This document shows, piece by piece, positions 1-7,778 of a DNA stretch of 64,000 bases. Made by a program: the position numbers and the translations under genes. How positions within the stretch are numbered: the first letter of the stretch is position 1; every line of letters starts with the position of its first letter. The notes under the pieces were generated by a model. That model did not search any database. It was not told the origin of the DNA and was given only the letters and a program-made list of their open reading frames with translations. This stretch comes from DASWDH01 sp035318505 (GTDB lineage: Bacteria; Myxococcota_A; Polyangia; Polyangiales; Polyangiaceae): the NCBI GenBank assembly GCA_035318505.1, contig DATHEQ010000351.1, forward strand, positions 1-64,000. The letters are read 5' to 3'.

Positions 1-5
1 GTGGG

Positions 6-479
6 GTGCGCGTCGACATTCCTCGCGCCCGCTGGACCAACGGCGACGAAGTGATCGACGTGATGCCCGACGGTAGGGTGCTCGCGAATGGTGACCACTT
101 GTTCACCGTCGATGCAGCGGGGCGCGTGTTCGCTCGAGACAACGATCCCATCGCCCTATTGGAAGGGGACGGTCGACTCGTCGGAAATGACGACGCCAAC
201 CTCGGCCAGGTTGGGCTGCGCAATGCGTCTCCGCCGGGCATCGAATTCGCGTGGCTGACCATCGACGACGCCGGGACCGTCGTTCGTTTCGACCCCGATG
301 GGGGCCCTCACCCCGAGGGTAGCTGGTCGGGCTGCGGACCCGCGCTGCGAACCTGCACCTTGGTAACGCATGTCATCGCGCTCTCGCAAATGCGCGCGGC
401 TCGCGGGCCGCGCACGCGCGTCGGGATTGGCGTCGGCGCGGGCGCGGGCGCGGGCTTCGGCATGTTCGTCATGCCCTAG
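6..479 (+). CDS. hypothetical protein, probably 5'-truncated
   Basis: The reading frame is open to the window edge, so the GTG at position 6 may not be the true start. The visible 157 residues contain short alternating Asp/Gly-rich stretches (DGRV, DGRL, DDAG) of the kind seen in repetitive extracellular beta-structures, then a Gly/Ala-rich hydrophobic end (VGAGAGAGFGMFV) that could be a glycine-zipper membrane segment. No known domain was recognised and no function is proposed. It ends 27 bp before the convergent lipocalin gene. Confidence 0.55.
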   Translation: MRVDIPRARWTNGDEVIDVMPDGRVLANGDHLFTVDAAGRVFARDNDPIALLEGDGRLVGNDDANLGQVGLRNASPPGIEFAWLTIDDAGTVVRFDPDGGPHPEGSWSGCGPALRTCTLVTHVIALSQMRAARGPRTRVGIGVGAGAGAGFGMFVMP

Positions 480-506
480 CCGCGTTCGACACCGGCCTCT
501 CGCGGT

Positions 507-1025
507 TCAAGGGGCTTGCTTCGTGTATTCGAGACGCGAAACGTCGAACCCGCGTTGCGTGGCTCGCTCGAGGACGGGCGCCAAAGTCGCCGCGTCCATC
601 GTCGGGGTGCGGCTCAGGATCCACAAATACTGCCGCGTCGGATGACCCACGACGGCATAGCGGTACGCATCGCGATCGAGGTCGATGATCCAGTAATCGC
701 CGAAAAACCCCCCGAATTCTACGGAGAGCTTGGCCGGCACGGCCGGGTCCGGCACGCGTGCCGCAGCCACCACTTGTCGGCGGCTTCCATCGAGGCTGCC
801 GAGGTGACAGACGTTGGTGACGACGAGCTCGCGGTCCGATTTCAGCTCATAGCGGGCTGTCGTGCCGGTGCAGTCGGCTTGGGTCACGCGAGGAAGCTTG
901 GCGATCTCGTACCAATCCCCCTGAAACCGTTGGAGGTCCACGCTTTCGACGACGTCGAGCGGCGCCTGATTGCACGCCGTAGCCGCGGCGATCGAAAGAG
1001 CCAGGACAGCAAAACGAGTTTTCAT
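507..1025 (-). CDS. lipocalin family protein (Blc-like)
   Basis: A 172-residue lipocalin, close to the length of bacterial Blc. After an export signal (MKTRFAVLALSIAAATAC, with Cys18 a possible but imperfect lipidation site), the first lipocalin motif is clear at about residues 30-40 (GDWYEIAKLP), and the C-terminal half has the usual FGDYWIIDLD and YLWILSRTP segments. Bacterial lipocalins bind hydrophobic ligands such as lysophospholipids at the outer membrane. The ATG at 1025 is preferred to an upstream TTG at 1145 because it begins the signal peptide and gives a 4-bp ATGA overlap with the gene before it. Last gene of a three-gene minus-strand unit with the two haem-motif proteins. Confidence 0.88.
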   Translation of the reverse strand: MKTRFAVLALSIAAATACNQAPLDVVESVDLQRFQGDWYEIAKLPRVTQADCTGTTARYELKSDRELVVTNVCHLGSLDGSRRQVVAAARVPDPAVPAKLSVEFGGFFGDYWIIDLDRDAYRYAVVGHPTRQYLWILSRTPTMDAATLAPVLERATQRGFDVSRLEYTKQAP

Positions 1026-1525
1026 GTTTTCCTCTCCACACGGCGACGTCGGAGGGCGCGCCGGCCAAAGCCCGAGAGCGCCAAGCCCGCGAGCCCAGCT
1101 GCCCCAACGACGCTCGGTGCGGACCGCGCCGGCGGCGTGCTGCAAAAGCAGCCGTAGCGAGCTTCGTCCGCCTCGATACCCCCTTCTCCGGCCACGTTGG
1201 GATCGGTGCCTTGCAAGAGCTCGGCGATGTCTCCGACGCCATCGCCGTCACTGTCGTCGCCATTCACCTGCATTTGCATGATCGCGTTGCGCAAGGCGGC
1301 CACATCTTGCAAGTGCACTCCATACTTCTGGACCGTACGCCCGAACGGTTTGGTTACCGTCATGAGACCGCCGATGAGCGTCTGGTGACAATAGGTGCAG
1401 GGCGGTGCCTCCGACAGATTGAGCTGCATTTTGATGGTGTCGGGGAACGGATCGCTAGCGCGCGCGGCCGGTGCCAATGCGAAAACAGCGAGGGCGAAGG
1501 AGACGCGAAGCGCGGTGCGGTTCAT
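1022..1525 (-). CDS. secreted protein with one CxxCH haem motif and MYXO-CTERM-like tail
   Basis: A 167-residue exported protein with signal peptide MNRTALRVSFALAVFALA. A single CTYCH motif near residue 44 is the attachment site expected of a c-type haem. DSDGDGVGDIAELLQGTDP at about residue 92 resembles a thrombospondin type-3/EF-like calcium loop. The C-terminus has GCFCS, a hydrophobic Ala/Leu/Gly stretch and an Arg-rich end, the layout of MYXO-CTERM surface sorting. It starts at ATG 1525 (GTG 1531 is possible), a few bases after the barrel gene ends, and overlaps the lipocalin start by ATGA. Haem binding and surface display are inferred from motifs. Confidence 0.75.
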   Translation of the reverse strand: MNRTALRVSFALAVFALAPAARASDPFPDTIKMQLNLSEAPPCTYCHQTLIGGLMTVTKPFGRTVQKYGVHLQDVAALRNAIMQMQVNGDDSDGDGVGDIAELLQGTDPNVAGEGGIEADEARYGCFCSTPPARSAPSVVGAAGLAGLALSGFGRRALRRRRVERKT

Positions 1526-1534
1526 GGGCACGGC

Positions 1535-2731
1535 CTAGAGAAATGCGTGAAGCTGCGCGAGCAGCATGGTGGTTTTGACGGTCGAGAAGGAGGTGGGAGC
1601 GCTCTGCCAGATGACGTCCACCCGGGTATCGAAGTGCGGGAGGAAGAACCAGACAACAGAGCCCCATATCCCCGTCTTGGTGCCGTAATCGCCCGACCCC
1701 TTCAACGCTTCGCCCGTCGCGTTGAGATGAAGGCCCTGGATGACCTCGGCGTCGGCCTGCAACATCCCCACGAACCCCGTGCTCGTCGCCGCGCCTTCGG
1801 CGGCGTCGGCCAGAAGATTGGCTTCGGCCAGCAAAACGAGAGGCTTCACCGGGTTATAGCGACCGAACACGCCGTGCGCGTGCCGCACGAGCGATTGCTG
1901 CGAAACGTAGTCCTTCTCCGCCCGCGTCACGAGGCTCGACACGCCAAAGGCGAGGTGGGGCGACGCGGCATACTCGACGTAGCCGCTGTAGCCGCGCTCG
2001 CGAAATGCGTCGGGGGCGAGCTGAAAATTGCCCGCGATGAGCATCACCTCGCCATGGAGATCGGCCCCATTATAGGCGAGGGAAACTCCGTGCTGCTGCG
2101 ACCAGGCAATGTCGGTCCGCGTCGACGAGCGAACCCACATCGTGTGCTCGACCGTGCGGATGCCGAACGGCATGTTCATGCGCCCCGCACGAAGCTGCCA
2201 ATTGCGGTCTTGCCCAATATCGACACCGACCCAGTGCACGCGCGAAACGAGGTTGTGCTCGGGGTCGTGCGTCAACGCCGCTTGTCGCGCGCCTTGCTCG
2301 GAATAACCGATGCTGCCGTTCACCTTGACGCGGTTGATCGCAACTTGCCCCGCGAGATCGGCTTGCATGAAGAAGGTACGAGAGGCGTCGTTACCATTGA
2401 CGCGGGTAGCGACCCTCGCGTAACGGATGTCGCCGCCGAGGAGCACGGTCTCGGGCAGCTTCACCACGCCGAAGAGAAACTCCGCCGACCGAGGAGGCTC
2501 GTACGACTCGGCCGCGCCGTAGCGCATACGCAACAGGAAATCGCTCTGCGCTCGTCCGTACTCGGTGAGAAGCCCTCCCCCCGAGGGATCGGCGTGACAT
2601 TGGTTACACCCGGTATAGTCGTGCCGGATCATCCAAGCGTACGCTTCGGCCGGCTTCACCCAACACGTCACCAGGAGAAAGAGCGCCACGATGACGCCTG
2701 CCAAGCCTCGACGAATGGCCCAAGGTTTCAT
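1535..2731 (-). CDS. outer-membrane beta-barrel protein with N-terminal CxxCH motif
   Basis: A 398-residue exported protein. The signal peptide (MKPWAIRRGLAGVIVALFLL) is followed by TGCNQCHADPSGGG, one c-type haem motif near residue 45. The rest alternates polar and hydrophobic residues with many aromatics and ends in Phe-Leu (LLAQLHAFL), typical of an outer-membrane barrel recognised by BAM. Families with a haem domain joined to a barrel take part in electron transfer across the outer membrane, but a single haem does not prove that role. ATG 2731 is preferred to GTG 2740 because it begins the signal peptide. It is first of three genes with the CTYCH protein and the lipocalin. Confidence 0.72.
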   Translation of the reverse strand: MKPWAIRRGLAGVIVALFLLVTCWVKPAEAYAWMIRHDYTGCNQCHADPSGGGLLTEYGRAQSDFLLRMRYGAAESYEPPRSAEFLFGVVKLPETVLLGGDIRYARVATRVNGNDASRTFFMQADLAGQVAINRVKVNGSIGYSEQGARQAALTHDPEHNLVSRVHWVGVDIGQDRNWQLRAGRMNMPFGIRTVEHTMWVRSSTRTDIAWSQQHGVSLAYNGADLHGEVMLIAGNFQLAPDAFRERGYSGYVEYAASPHLAFGVSSLVTRAEKDYVSQQSLVRHAHGVFGRYNPVKPLVLLAEANLLADAAEGAATSTGFVGMLQADAEVIQGLHLNATGEALKGSGDYGTKTGIWGSVVWFFLPHFDTRVDVIWQSAPTSFSTVKTTMLLAQLHAFL

Positions 2732-2842
2732 GTAGGCCACGTTTATAGTCGTACCCTGTCCAAAGAGAATGAGGATTTGCGGTGGAAATGGCAGGGCACA
2801 GCCGACCGTGCACGGACCTCGAAGCTCCGGCCCTGGCGCGGG

Positions 2843-3889
2843 TCAGGGGCGGCGATGGCGCAGCCTATCGAGGGCGACCGCCGTGACGATGATGCCACCC
2901 GTCACGACCTCCTCCACCCAGTTGGGCAGGCCGAGGTGCGTGCTCCCCGTCTTGATGACGGTCATCAAAGAGGCTCCGACCACCGACCCAATGACCGACC
3001 CTTCGCCGCCGAGCAGCGACGCCCCGCCGATGACGGCGGCGGCAATGACCTCCAGCTCGAGGCCCACCGAATCGGTAGGGTCGCCCACGGTGAGCGTGGC
3101 AAACTCCATCACGCCGGCGACGCCCGCCAAGAGCCCGGAGATCGCATAGACTCCGATTTTGACGGCCTCGACCCGAATTCCGCATAATCGTGCAGTCCGC
3201 TCGTTCGAGCCGATGGCAAAAACGTGCCGGCCAAAACGCGTGTAGCGCAGGATCGCCACGAAAAGGGCGGCAATCACAGCGAAGAGCCAGACCCCGGGGG
3301 GGAAGACCATCCACCTTTTATCCGCGGGCAGCACGCCGAGAAGGCCGTCGAGACCCCGCGCATCGGCGTCGATCTTTTGCTCGCGGGCTAGGCCCTTGGC
3401 GGTACCGCGCAGGATGGTCATGGCGCCGAGCGAGATGACGAACGGCGTAATCCGGCCGAACGCTATGGCGGCGCCCACGAGCACCCCCGCCAACGCGCAG
3501 ACCGCGATCCCCATGGTAACAGCCATGAAAGTGCCGGCGCCGGCGTTGAGGGCGCGAGCAATGACGACGGTGGCAAGGGCGACGGACGATCCAACGGACA
3601 GATCGATCCCGCCCGCGACGATCACCATCGTCATGCCCACGGACGCGATGCCGACCACCACGGTTTGCCGCGCCATCGTGACGAGATTGGTCGAGCGCGC
3701 GAACGTGTCGGGGACGAGCAACGCGAAAAGCAGGTAGACCAGCGCGAGCGCGGCCAGGGGACCGAACCAGGGGACAGCCAGCGTGCGACTTTTCCACCCC
3801 GCCCACGTGGCGCTGTTCGCAGCCGCGACATCGCCAAGCCCGGCCTTCTCGTGCTCGCCGTCGGGAGGCCGCGCACCGCCGTCGCTCAT
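2843..3889 (-). CDS. sugar ABC transporter permease (RbsC-like)
   Basis: A 348-residue inner-membrane permease of the ribose/xylose/autoinducer-2 class. About eight to ten hydrophobic segments are visible. GGIDLSVGS near residue 93 and the EAA-like stretch AAVIGGASLLGGEGS near residue 285 are family hallmarks. It is slightly longer than E. coli RbsC (321) because of a charged cytoplasmic N-terminus of about 35 residues. The start overlaps the stop of the ATPase gene by ATGA, so translation is probably coupled. It is the last gene of the binding protein-ATPase-permease importer; the substrate is probably a pentose or related sugar but cannot be fixed from sequence. Confidence 0.93.
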   Translation of the reverse strand: MSDGGARPPDGEHEKAGLGDVAAANSATWAGWKSRTLAVPWFGPLAALALVYLLFALLVPDTFARSTNLVTMARQTVVVGIASVGMTMVIVAGGIDLSVGSSVALATVVIARALNAGAGTFMAVTMGIAVCALAGVLVGAAIAFGRITPFVISLGAMTILRGTAKGLAREQKIDADARGLDGLLGVLPADKRWMVFPPGVWLFAVIAALFVAILRYTRFGRHVFAIGSNERTARLCGIRVEAVKIGVYAISGLLAGVAGVMEFATLTVGDPTDSVGLELEVIAAAVIGGASLLGGEGSVIGSVVGASLMTVIKTGSTHLGLPNWVEEVVTGGIIVTAVALDRLRHRRP

Positions 3890-5379
3890 GCCCCCGTTGC
3901 CTCCATCAGCACGGCGCGCTCATCGAGCTCCGCCGCGGGGCGCGCCGGACCGAGATGCCCCCGTCGCATCACCGCGATGCGATCGCAAATGCCGAGCAGC
4001 TCGGGCAGGTAACTCGACACGACCAGCACTGCCTTGCCCGCCGCGGCGAGGCCGTCGATGAGCTCGTAAATCTGCGCCTTGCTTCCAACGTCGATGCCGC
4101 GGGTCGGTTCGTCGAGAAGATAAACGTCGGCGTCTTGGTGGAGAAGCCGCGCCAGCGCCACCTTTTGCTGATTTCCGCCGGAGAGCTCGCCCACCGGTTG
4201 ATCCGCACCGCGGGCGCGAATCGCGAGCGCTCGCATCCATTTTTGTGCCGCGGCCGCGCGACGCCGGGGCAGAACGATGCCCGCGGGGCCGAGTGATCGC
4301 GTGCGGGAGAGGGTCAGGTTTTCGGCTAAGGACAAGGTCGTCGCCAGCCCTTCCCCTTTTCGATCTTCGCTGAGAAATCCGACGCCCTGCGCGATGCGCA
4401 GCGGTGGCGCGCGAAAACCGGAGATACCGAGCACGCGCAGCTCACCTTTCTTCATCCCATCGAGTCCGAAGAGGCAGCGCAGCAGCTCGGTGCGACCCGA
4501 CCCCACGAGCCCAGCGAGACCGAGCACTTCGCCGCGCCGGAGCACGAACGAGACGCCCTGCGGATTGACGGCGCCCGTCACGTCCTTCGCTGCGATGACG
4601 ACTTCACCTGCAGTTCGCGGCGATCGCGGAAAGAGCTGCGCCACCGTGCGACCCACCATCATCTCCACGATGGCGCCCGTGGTGACGTCGCCGAGAGCCC
4701 CGGTGCCCACCGTCTCGCCGTCGCGCAACACGGTGAAGTCATCGGCGATGCGATGGATCTCTTCCAGGAAGTGCGAAATGTAGATGACGGCCATCCCCTC
4801 CGCACAAACCGAGCGGATCACCGAGAAAAGCTGGTCGACGTCGCCGGCTCCGAGGCTGCTCGTCGGCTCGTCCAAGATGAGCACGCGACACTTGGGCAGC
4901 GCAAGTGCGCGCGCGATCTCCACCAACTGCTGGGCGGAGGGCGGCAAATCGCCGACGCGCGCGTCCGCCGACAATCGTGTCGAGGCGGCCGACACGCGCC
5001 CGAGCGCCGCCACCGCTCGACGCCGCATCTCCGCCCTCTGCACGAAGCCGAACCGCGCCGGCTCATCACCGAGCGTAATGTTTTCTTCCACGCTGAGGTG
5101 AGGGCAAAGCGAGAGCTCTTGGTGCACCATCGCCACGCCCGCGCGCCGCGCGGCTTCTGGCGTGTGCGGGCGAAAAGCGGCGCCATCCAGGGTGAGCTCC
5201 CCCGCGTCGGGGACCGTTGCACCAGCCAGGATGCTCATGAGGGTGCTCTTGCCCGCGCCGTTTTCGCCGATGAGCGCGTGGACGCGCCCCGGTTCGATCG
5301 CGAAGCTCACGCCGGCCAAAGCGAGGGTCGCGCCGAACGCCTTCTGAACGTCCTTGGCCGCGAGTCGAGGCCCGGGCAA
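3886..5379 (-). CDS. sugar ABC transporter ATP-binding protein (RbsA-like, duplicated ATPase)
   Basis: A 497-residue protein with two fused ABC ATPase halves. The first half has a full Walker A (GENGAGKST, about residue 40), while the second has the degenerate P-loop GLVGSGRTE; this asymmetry is typical of RbsA/MglA/XylG. The second half has a complete signature, LSGGNQQK. The start is uncertain: TTG 5379 has a good Shine-Dalgarno-like GGGGA just upstream and does not overlap the binding-protein gene, while TTG 5397 would add six residues and overlap it by 16 bp. I prefer 5379. Cytoplasmic, paired with the permease gene that overlaps its 3' end. Confidence 0.94.
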   Translation of the reverse strand: MPGPRLAAKDVQKAFGATLALAGVSFAIEPGRVHALIGENGAGKSTLMSILAGATVPDAGELTLDGAAFRPHTPEAARRAGVAMVHQELSLCPHLSVEENITLGDEPARFGFVQRAEMRRRAVAALGRVSAASTRLSADARVGDLPPSAQQLVEIARALALPKCRVLILDEPTSSLGAGDVDQLFSVIRSVCAEGMAVIYISHFLEEIHRIADDFTVLRDGETVGTGALGDVTTGAIVEMMVGRTVAQLFPRSPRTAGEVVIAAKDVTGAVNPQGVSFVLRRGEVLGLAGLVGSGRTELLRCLFGLDGMKKGELRVLGISGFRAPPLRIAQGVGFLSEDRKGEGLATTLSLAENLTLSRTRSLGPAGIVLPRRRAAAAQKWMRALAIRARGADQPVGELSGGNQQKVALARLLHQDADVYLLDEPTRGIDVGSKAQIYELIDGLAAAGKAVLVVSSYLPELLGICDRIAVMRRGHLGPARPAAELDERAVLMEATGA

Positions 5380-5381
5380 TG

Positions 5382-6407
5382 TTATTCCCCCAGCCAAGGG
5401 GTGAGATCGGGCGCGATCAGATCGCGAATTTCGGGGCGCTCCAGATTGTGCTTGCCGACGAAAGTGGCGCCGGTATCGATGCGTGCTTCGACCGTTTCAC
5501 CCCGCAGGTGACGGCTCAGCGTGGCCACCGCCAGGTAACCCATCTGAAAGGGATTCTGCAGAACCAGGCCGTCCATATGGCCCTGCCGTACCGCTTCGAC
5601 GAGCTTGGCCGACGCGTCGAACCCGACGAATTTCACTTTGCCCGCCAGCCCTTCTTTTTCGAGCGCGAGCAGCATGCCGAAGGTCGTCGACTCGTTGGGA
5701 CAAAAGATGCCATCGACGCCCCCTTGCGACGCCTGCATCGCCGCCAGCAGATTCTCGCTCGCCTGGTGAGCCGATTCGGTGGTGGCGCCGCCGTATTGGT
5801 TGTCACTCTTGATCTTGATGTTGGAGTGCTTCTTGATGGCATCGAGAAAGCCGTTCTCGCGGTTGGCGGTGCTGGCCGACCCCTCGTTGTAACGGAGCAC
5901 GATGACGTTTCCCTTGTCCCCGAGCAGCTTGGCGAGCTCCTCGCCGGCCAATTTGCCGGCCGCGAAATTGTCGGTGGCGACGAAGCTCGTGTAGTCGTGC
6001 CCCTGCAAATCGGAGTCGAAAATGACGACCGGAATTTTCGCGCGCGTTGCCTGGTTCACGGCTCCCACGAGCCCTTTGTCGCTGAGCGGCGCCACCACGA
6101 TGCCCGACACGCCCTGCGCGGTGAACGACTGCATCACGTCGATCTGCGCCTTGAGATCGTCCTCGCGCAGCGGACCCTTCCAGACGACGTCCACATCGAG
6201 CTCGCGCGACGCCTTGACGGCGCCGGCGTGGACCGACTTCCAAAACTCGTGCGTCGTCCCTTTGGGAATGACCGCGATACGCGATGTACTGGGCCTGCTT
6301 TTCTTGCACGAGCCCGGCAGCACGATGAGCGCGACGATGGAGGCGACCGCGAGCGCAATGCGCAGGCTGCCGTACCGTGCCGAGCGGAACGTTTCCGCCA
6401 TGCCCAT
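5382..6407 (-). CDS. sugar ABC transporter substrate-binding lipoprotein (RbsB-like)
   Basis: A 341-residue periplasmic binding protein of the peripla_BP_4 (RbsB) type. The N-terminal hydrophobic segment ends in lipobox LPGSC (Cys34), so the protein is probably membrane-anchored. The mature part opens with IAVIPKGTTHEFWKSVHAGA, the usual first strand and ligand-binding aromatic region, followed by VSGIVVAPLSD and PVVIFDSD. It is the promoter-proximal gene of the importer operon and diverges from serS across 59 bp, so both promoters lie in that short gap. Ligand unknown; ribose-like sugars are the family norm. Confidence 0.93.
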   Translation of the reverse strand: MGMAETFRSARYGSLRIALAVASIVALIVLPGSCKKSRPSTSRIAVIPKGTTHEFWKSVHAGAVKASRELDVDVVWKGPLREDDLKAQIDVMQSFTAQGVSGIVVAPLSDKGLVGAVNQATRAKIPVVIFDSDLQGHDYTSFVATDNFAAGKLAGEELAKLLGDKGNVIVLRYNEGSASTANRENGFLDAIKKHSNIKIKSDNQYGGATTESAHQASENLLAAMQASQGGVDGIFCPNESTTFGMLLALEKEGLAGKVKFVGFDASAKLVEAVRQGHMDGLVLQNPFQMGYLAVATLSRHLRGETVEARIDTGATFVGKHNLERPEIRDLIAPDLTPWLGE

Positions 6408-6466
6408 TCCATAACACGGCCCCAGCCCGTCGTGGTGTGCTATGGCCTAGACCCCAAGCCTTCCGC

Positions 6467-7762
6467 ATGCTCGAACTGCGCTACGTCGTCGAACATCTCG
6501 ATGAGGTCAAGGCCTCCCTCTCGCGGCGCAGCGCCGAGGCGGCGCAGTCGCTTTCGTCGATTGCCGATTTGGCCAAAGAACGGCGCGAAGCCATCACGCG
6601 CGCCGAGGCGATGGCGCAAGAGCGCAACGCCGCCAATCAAGAGATGGCCAAGCTCCCCAAAGGGTCGCCCGAGTTTCAGGCGAAACGCGAAACCCTCGGC
6701 GCGCTTTCGAACCGCATCAAAGAGCTGCAAAAGACCGTCACCGACGTCGACGCACGCATCGAAGAGATCCTTCTCATCGTTCCTAATTTGCCCGACCCCG
6801 CCATTTCCGATGGGCAGACCGCGGCCGACAATCGGATCGTGCGCTCCTGGGGTCAAAAGCCGAGCTTCGACGGTTTCGAGCCGAAGCCGCATTGGGACAT
6901 CGGGACCGCGCTCGGCATCCTCGACTTCGACCGCGCCAGCAAGATCTCCGGCCCGCGGTTCACGTTTCTCATGGGACAAGGCGCGCGGCTATCGCGCTCC
7001 ATCATTCAATTCATGCTCGAGCTCCACGCCGAGCATGGGTACACGGAAGTGGCGCCGCCCCTGCTCGTCAAAGACATCGCCATGCTCGGCACTGGCAATT
7101 TGCCGAAATTCGGCGGCGATGCTTTCAAGACGGTGAAGTCCGACGCCGAGAGTACGTTCGATCTCTATTTGATTCCGACGGCCGAGGTTCCCGTGACGAA
7201 TCTCCATGCGGCCGAAATCCTCGACGGAAACAAGCTGCCCCTCGCCTACTGCGCCTACACGCCGTGTTTTCGCTCCGAAGCAGGCAGCTACGGCGCCGAC
7301 GTGCGCGGTCTCATTCGCCAGCACCAGTTCGACAAAGTCGAGCTCGTGCGATTCGCGACCCCCGAGACCTCGAACGCCGAGCACGAGAAGCTCACCGCCC
7401 ACGCCGAAGAAGTGTTGAAACGGCTCGGGCTACATTATCGCGTGGCCGAGCTTTGCGCGGGGGACCTCAGCGCCAGCTCGCGGCGCACGTACGATCTCGA
7501 AGTGTGGCTCCCCGCGCAGGGGCAGTACCGCGAGATCTCGAGCTGCTCGAATTTCGGCGACTACCAAGCGCGCCGCGCGCAAATCCGTTATCGCGACGAG
7601 GCCAAGAAGGTCAAGCTCGTGCACACGCTGAACGGTTCCGCCCTCGCCGTGGGCCGCACGATGGTCGCGATTCTCGAGCAGTGCCAGCAGAAGGACGGCA
7701 GCGTGGTCGTGCCCGAGGCGCTGCGTCCGTGGATGAAGACCGACGTCATCCGCGGCGTTTGA
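6467..7762 (+). CDS. serS: serine--tRNA ligase
   Basis: A 431-residue class II aminoacyl-tRNA synthetase that charges tRNA-Ser. The N-terminal tRNA-binding arm is a long coiled coil (about residues 25-105). The catalytic domain shows motif 2 (CFRSEAGSYGADVRGLIRQH) and a motif 3 region with the NGSALAVGRTMVAILEQ stretch typical of SerRS. The ATG at 6467 begins MLELRYVVEH, the conserved SerRS N-terminus; a longer frame from 6377 would add an atypical extension. Its cognate substrate tRNA-Ser(UGA) is encoded at 32.2 kb. It converges with rnr, only 16 bp away. Confidence 0.98.
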   Translation: MLELRYVVEHLDEVKASLSRRSAEAAQSLSSIADLAKERREAITRAEAMAQERNAANQEMAKLPKGSPEFQAKRETLGALSNRIKELQKTVTDVDARIEEILLIVPNLPDPAISDGQTAADNRIVRSWGQKPSFDGFEPKPHWDIGTALGILDFDRASKISGPRFTFLMGQGARLSRSIIQFMLELHAEHGYTEVAPPLLVKDIAMLGTGNLPKFGGDAFKTVKSDAESTFDLYLIPTAEVPVTNLHAAEILDGNKLPLAYCAYTPCFRSEAGSYGADVRGLIRQHQFDKVELVRFATPETSNAEHEKLTAHAEEVLKRLGLHYRVAELCAGDLSASSRRTYDLEVWLPAQGQYREISSCSNFGDYQARRAQIRYRDEAKKVKLVHTLNGSALAVGRTMVAILEQCQQKDGSVVVPEALRPWMKTDVIRGV

Positions 7763-7778
7763 AGGGCACGGCTCTTTA

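Noticed and set aside
1211..3187. 658-codon plus-strand frame
   Set aside because: Antisense to the haem-motif genes and the permease; rich in Arg, His and Gly with no domain, a typical shadow in GC-rich DNA.
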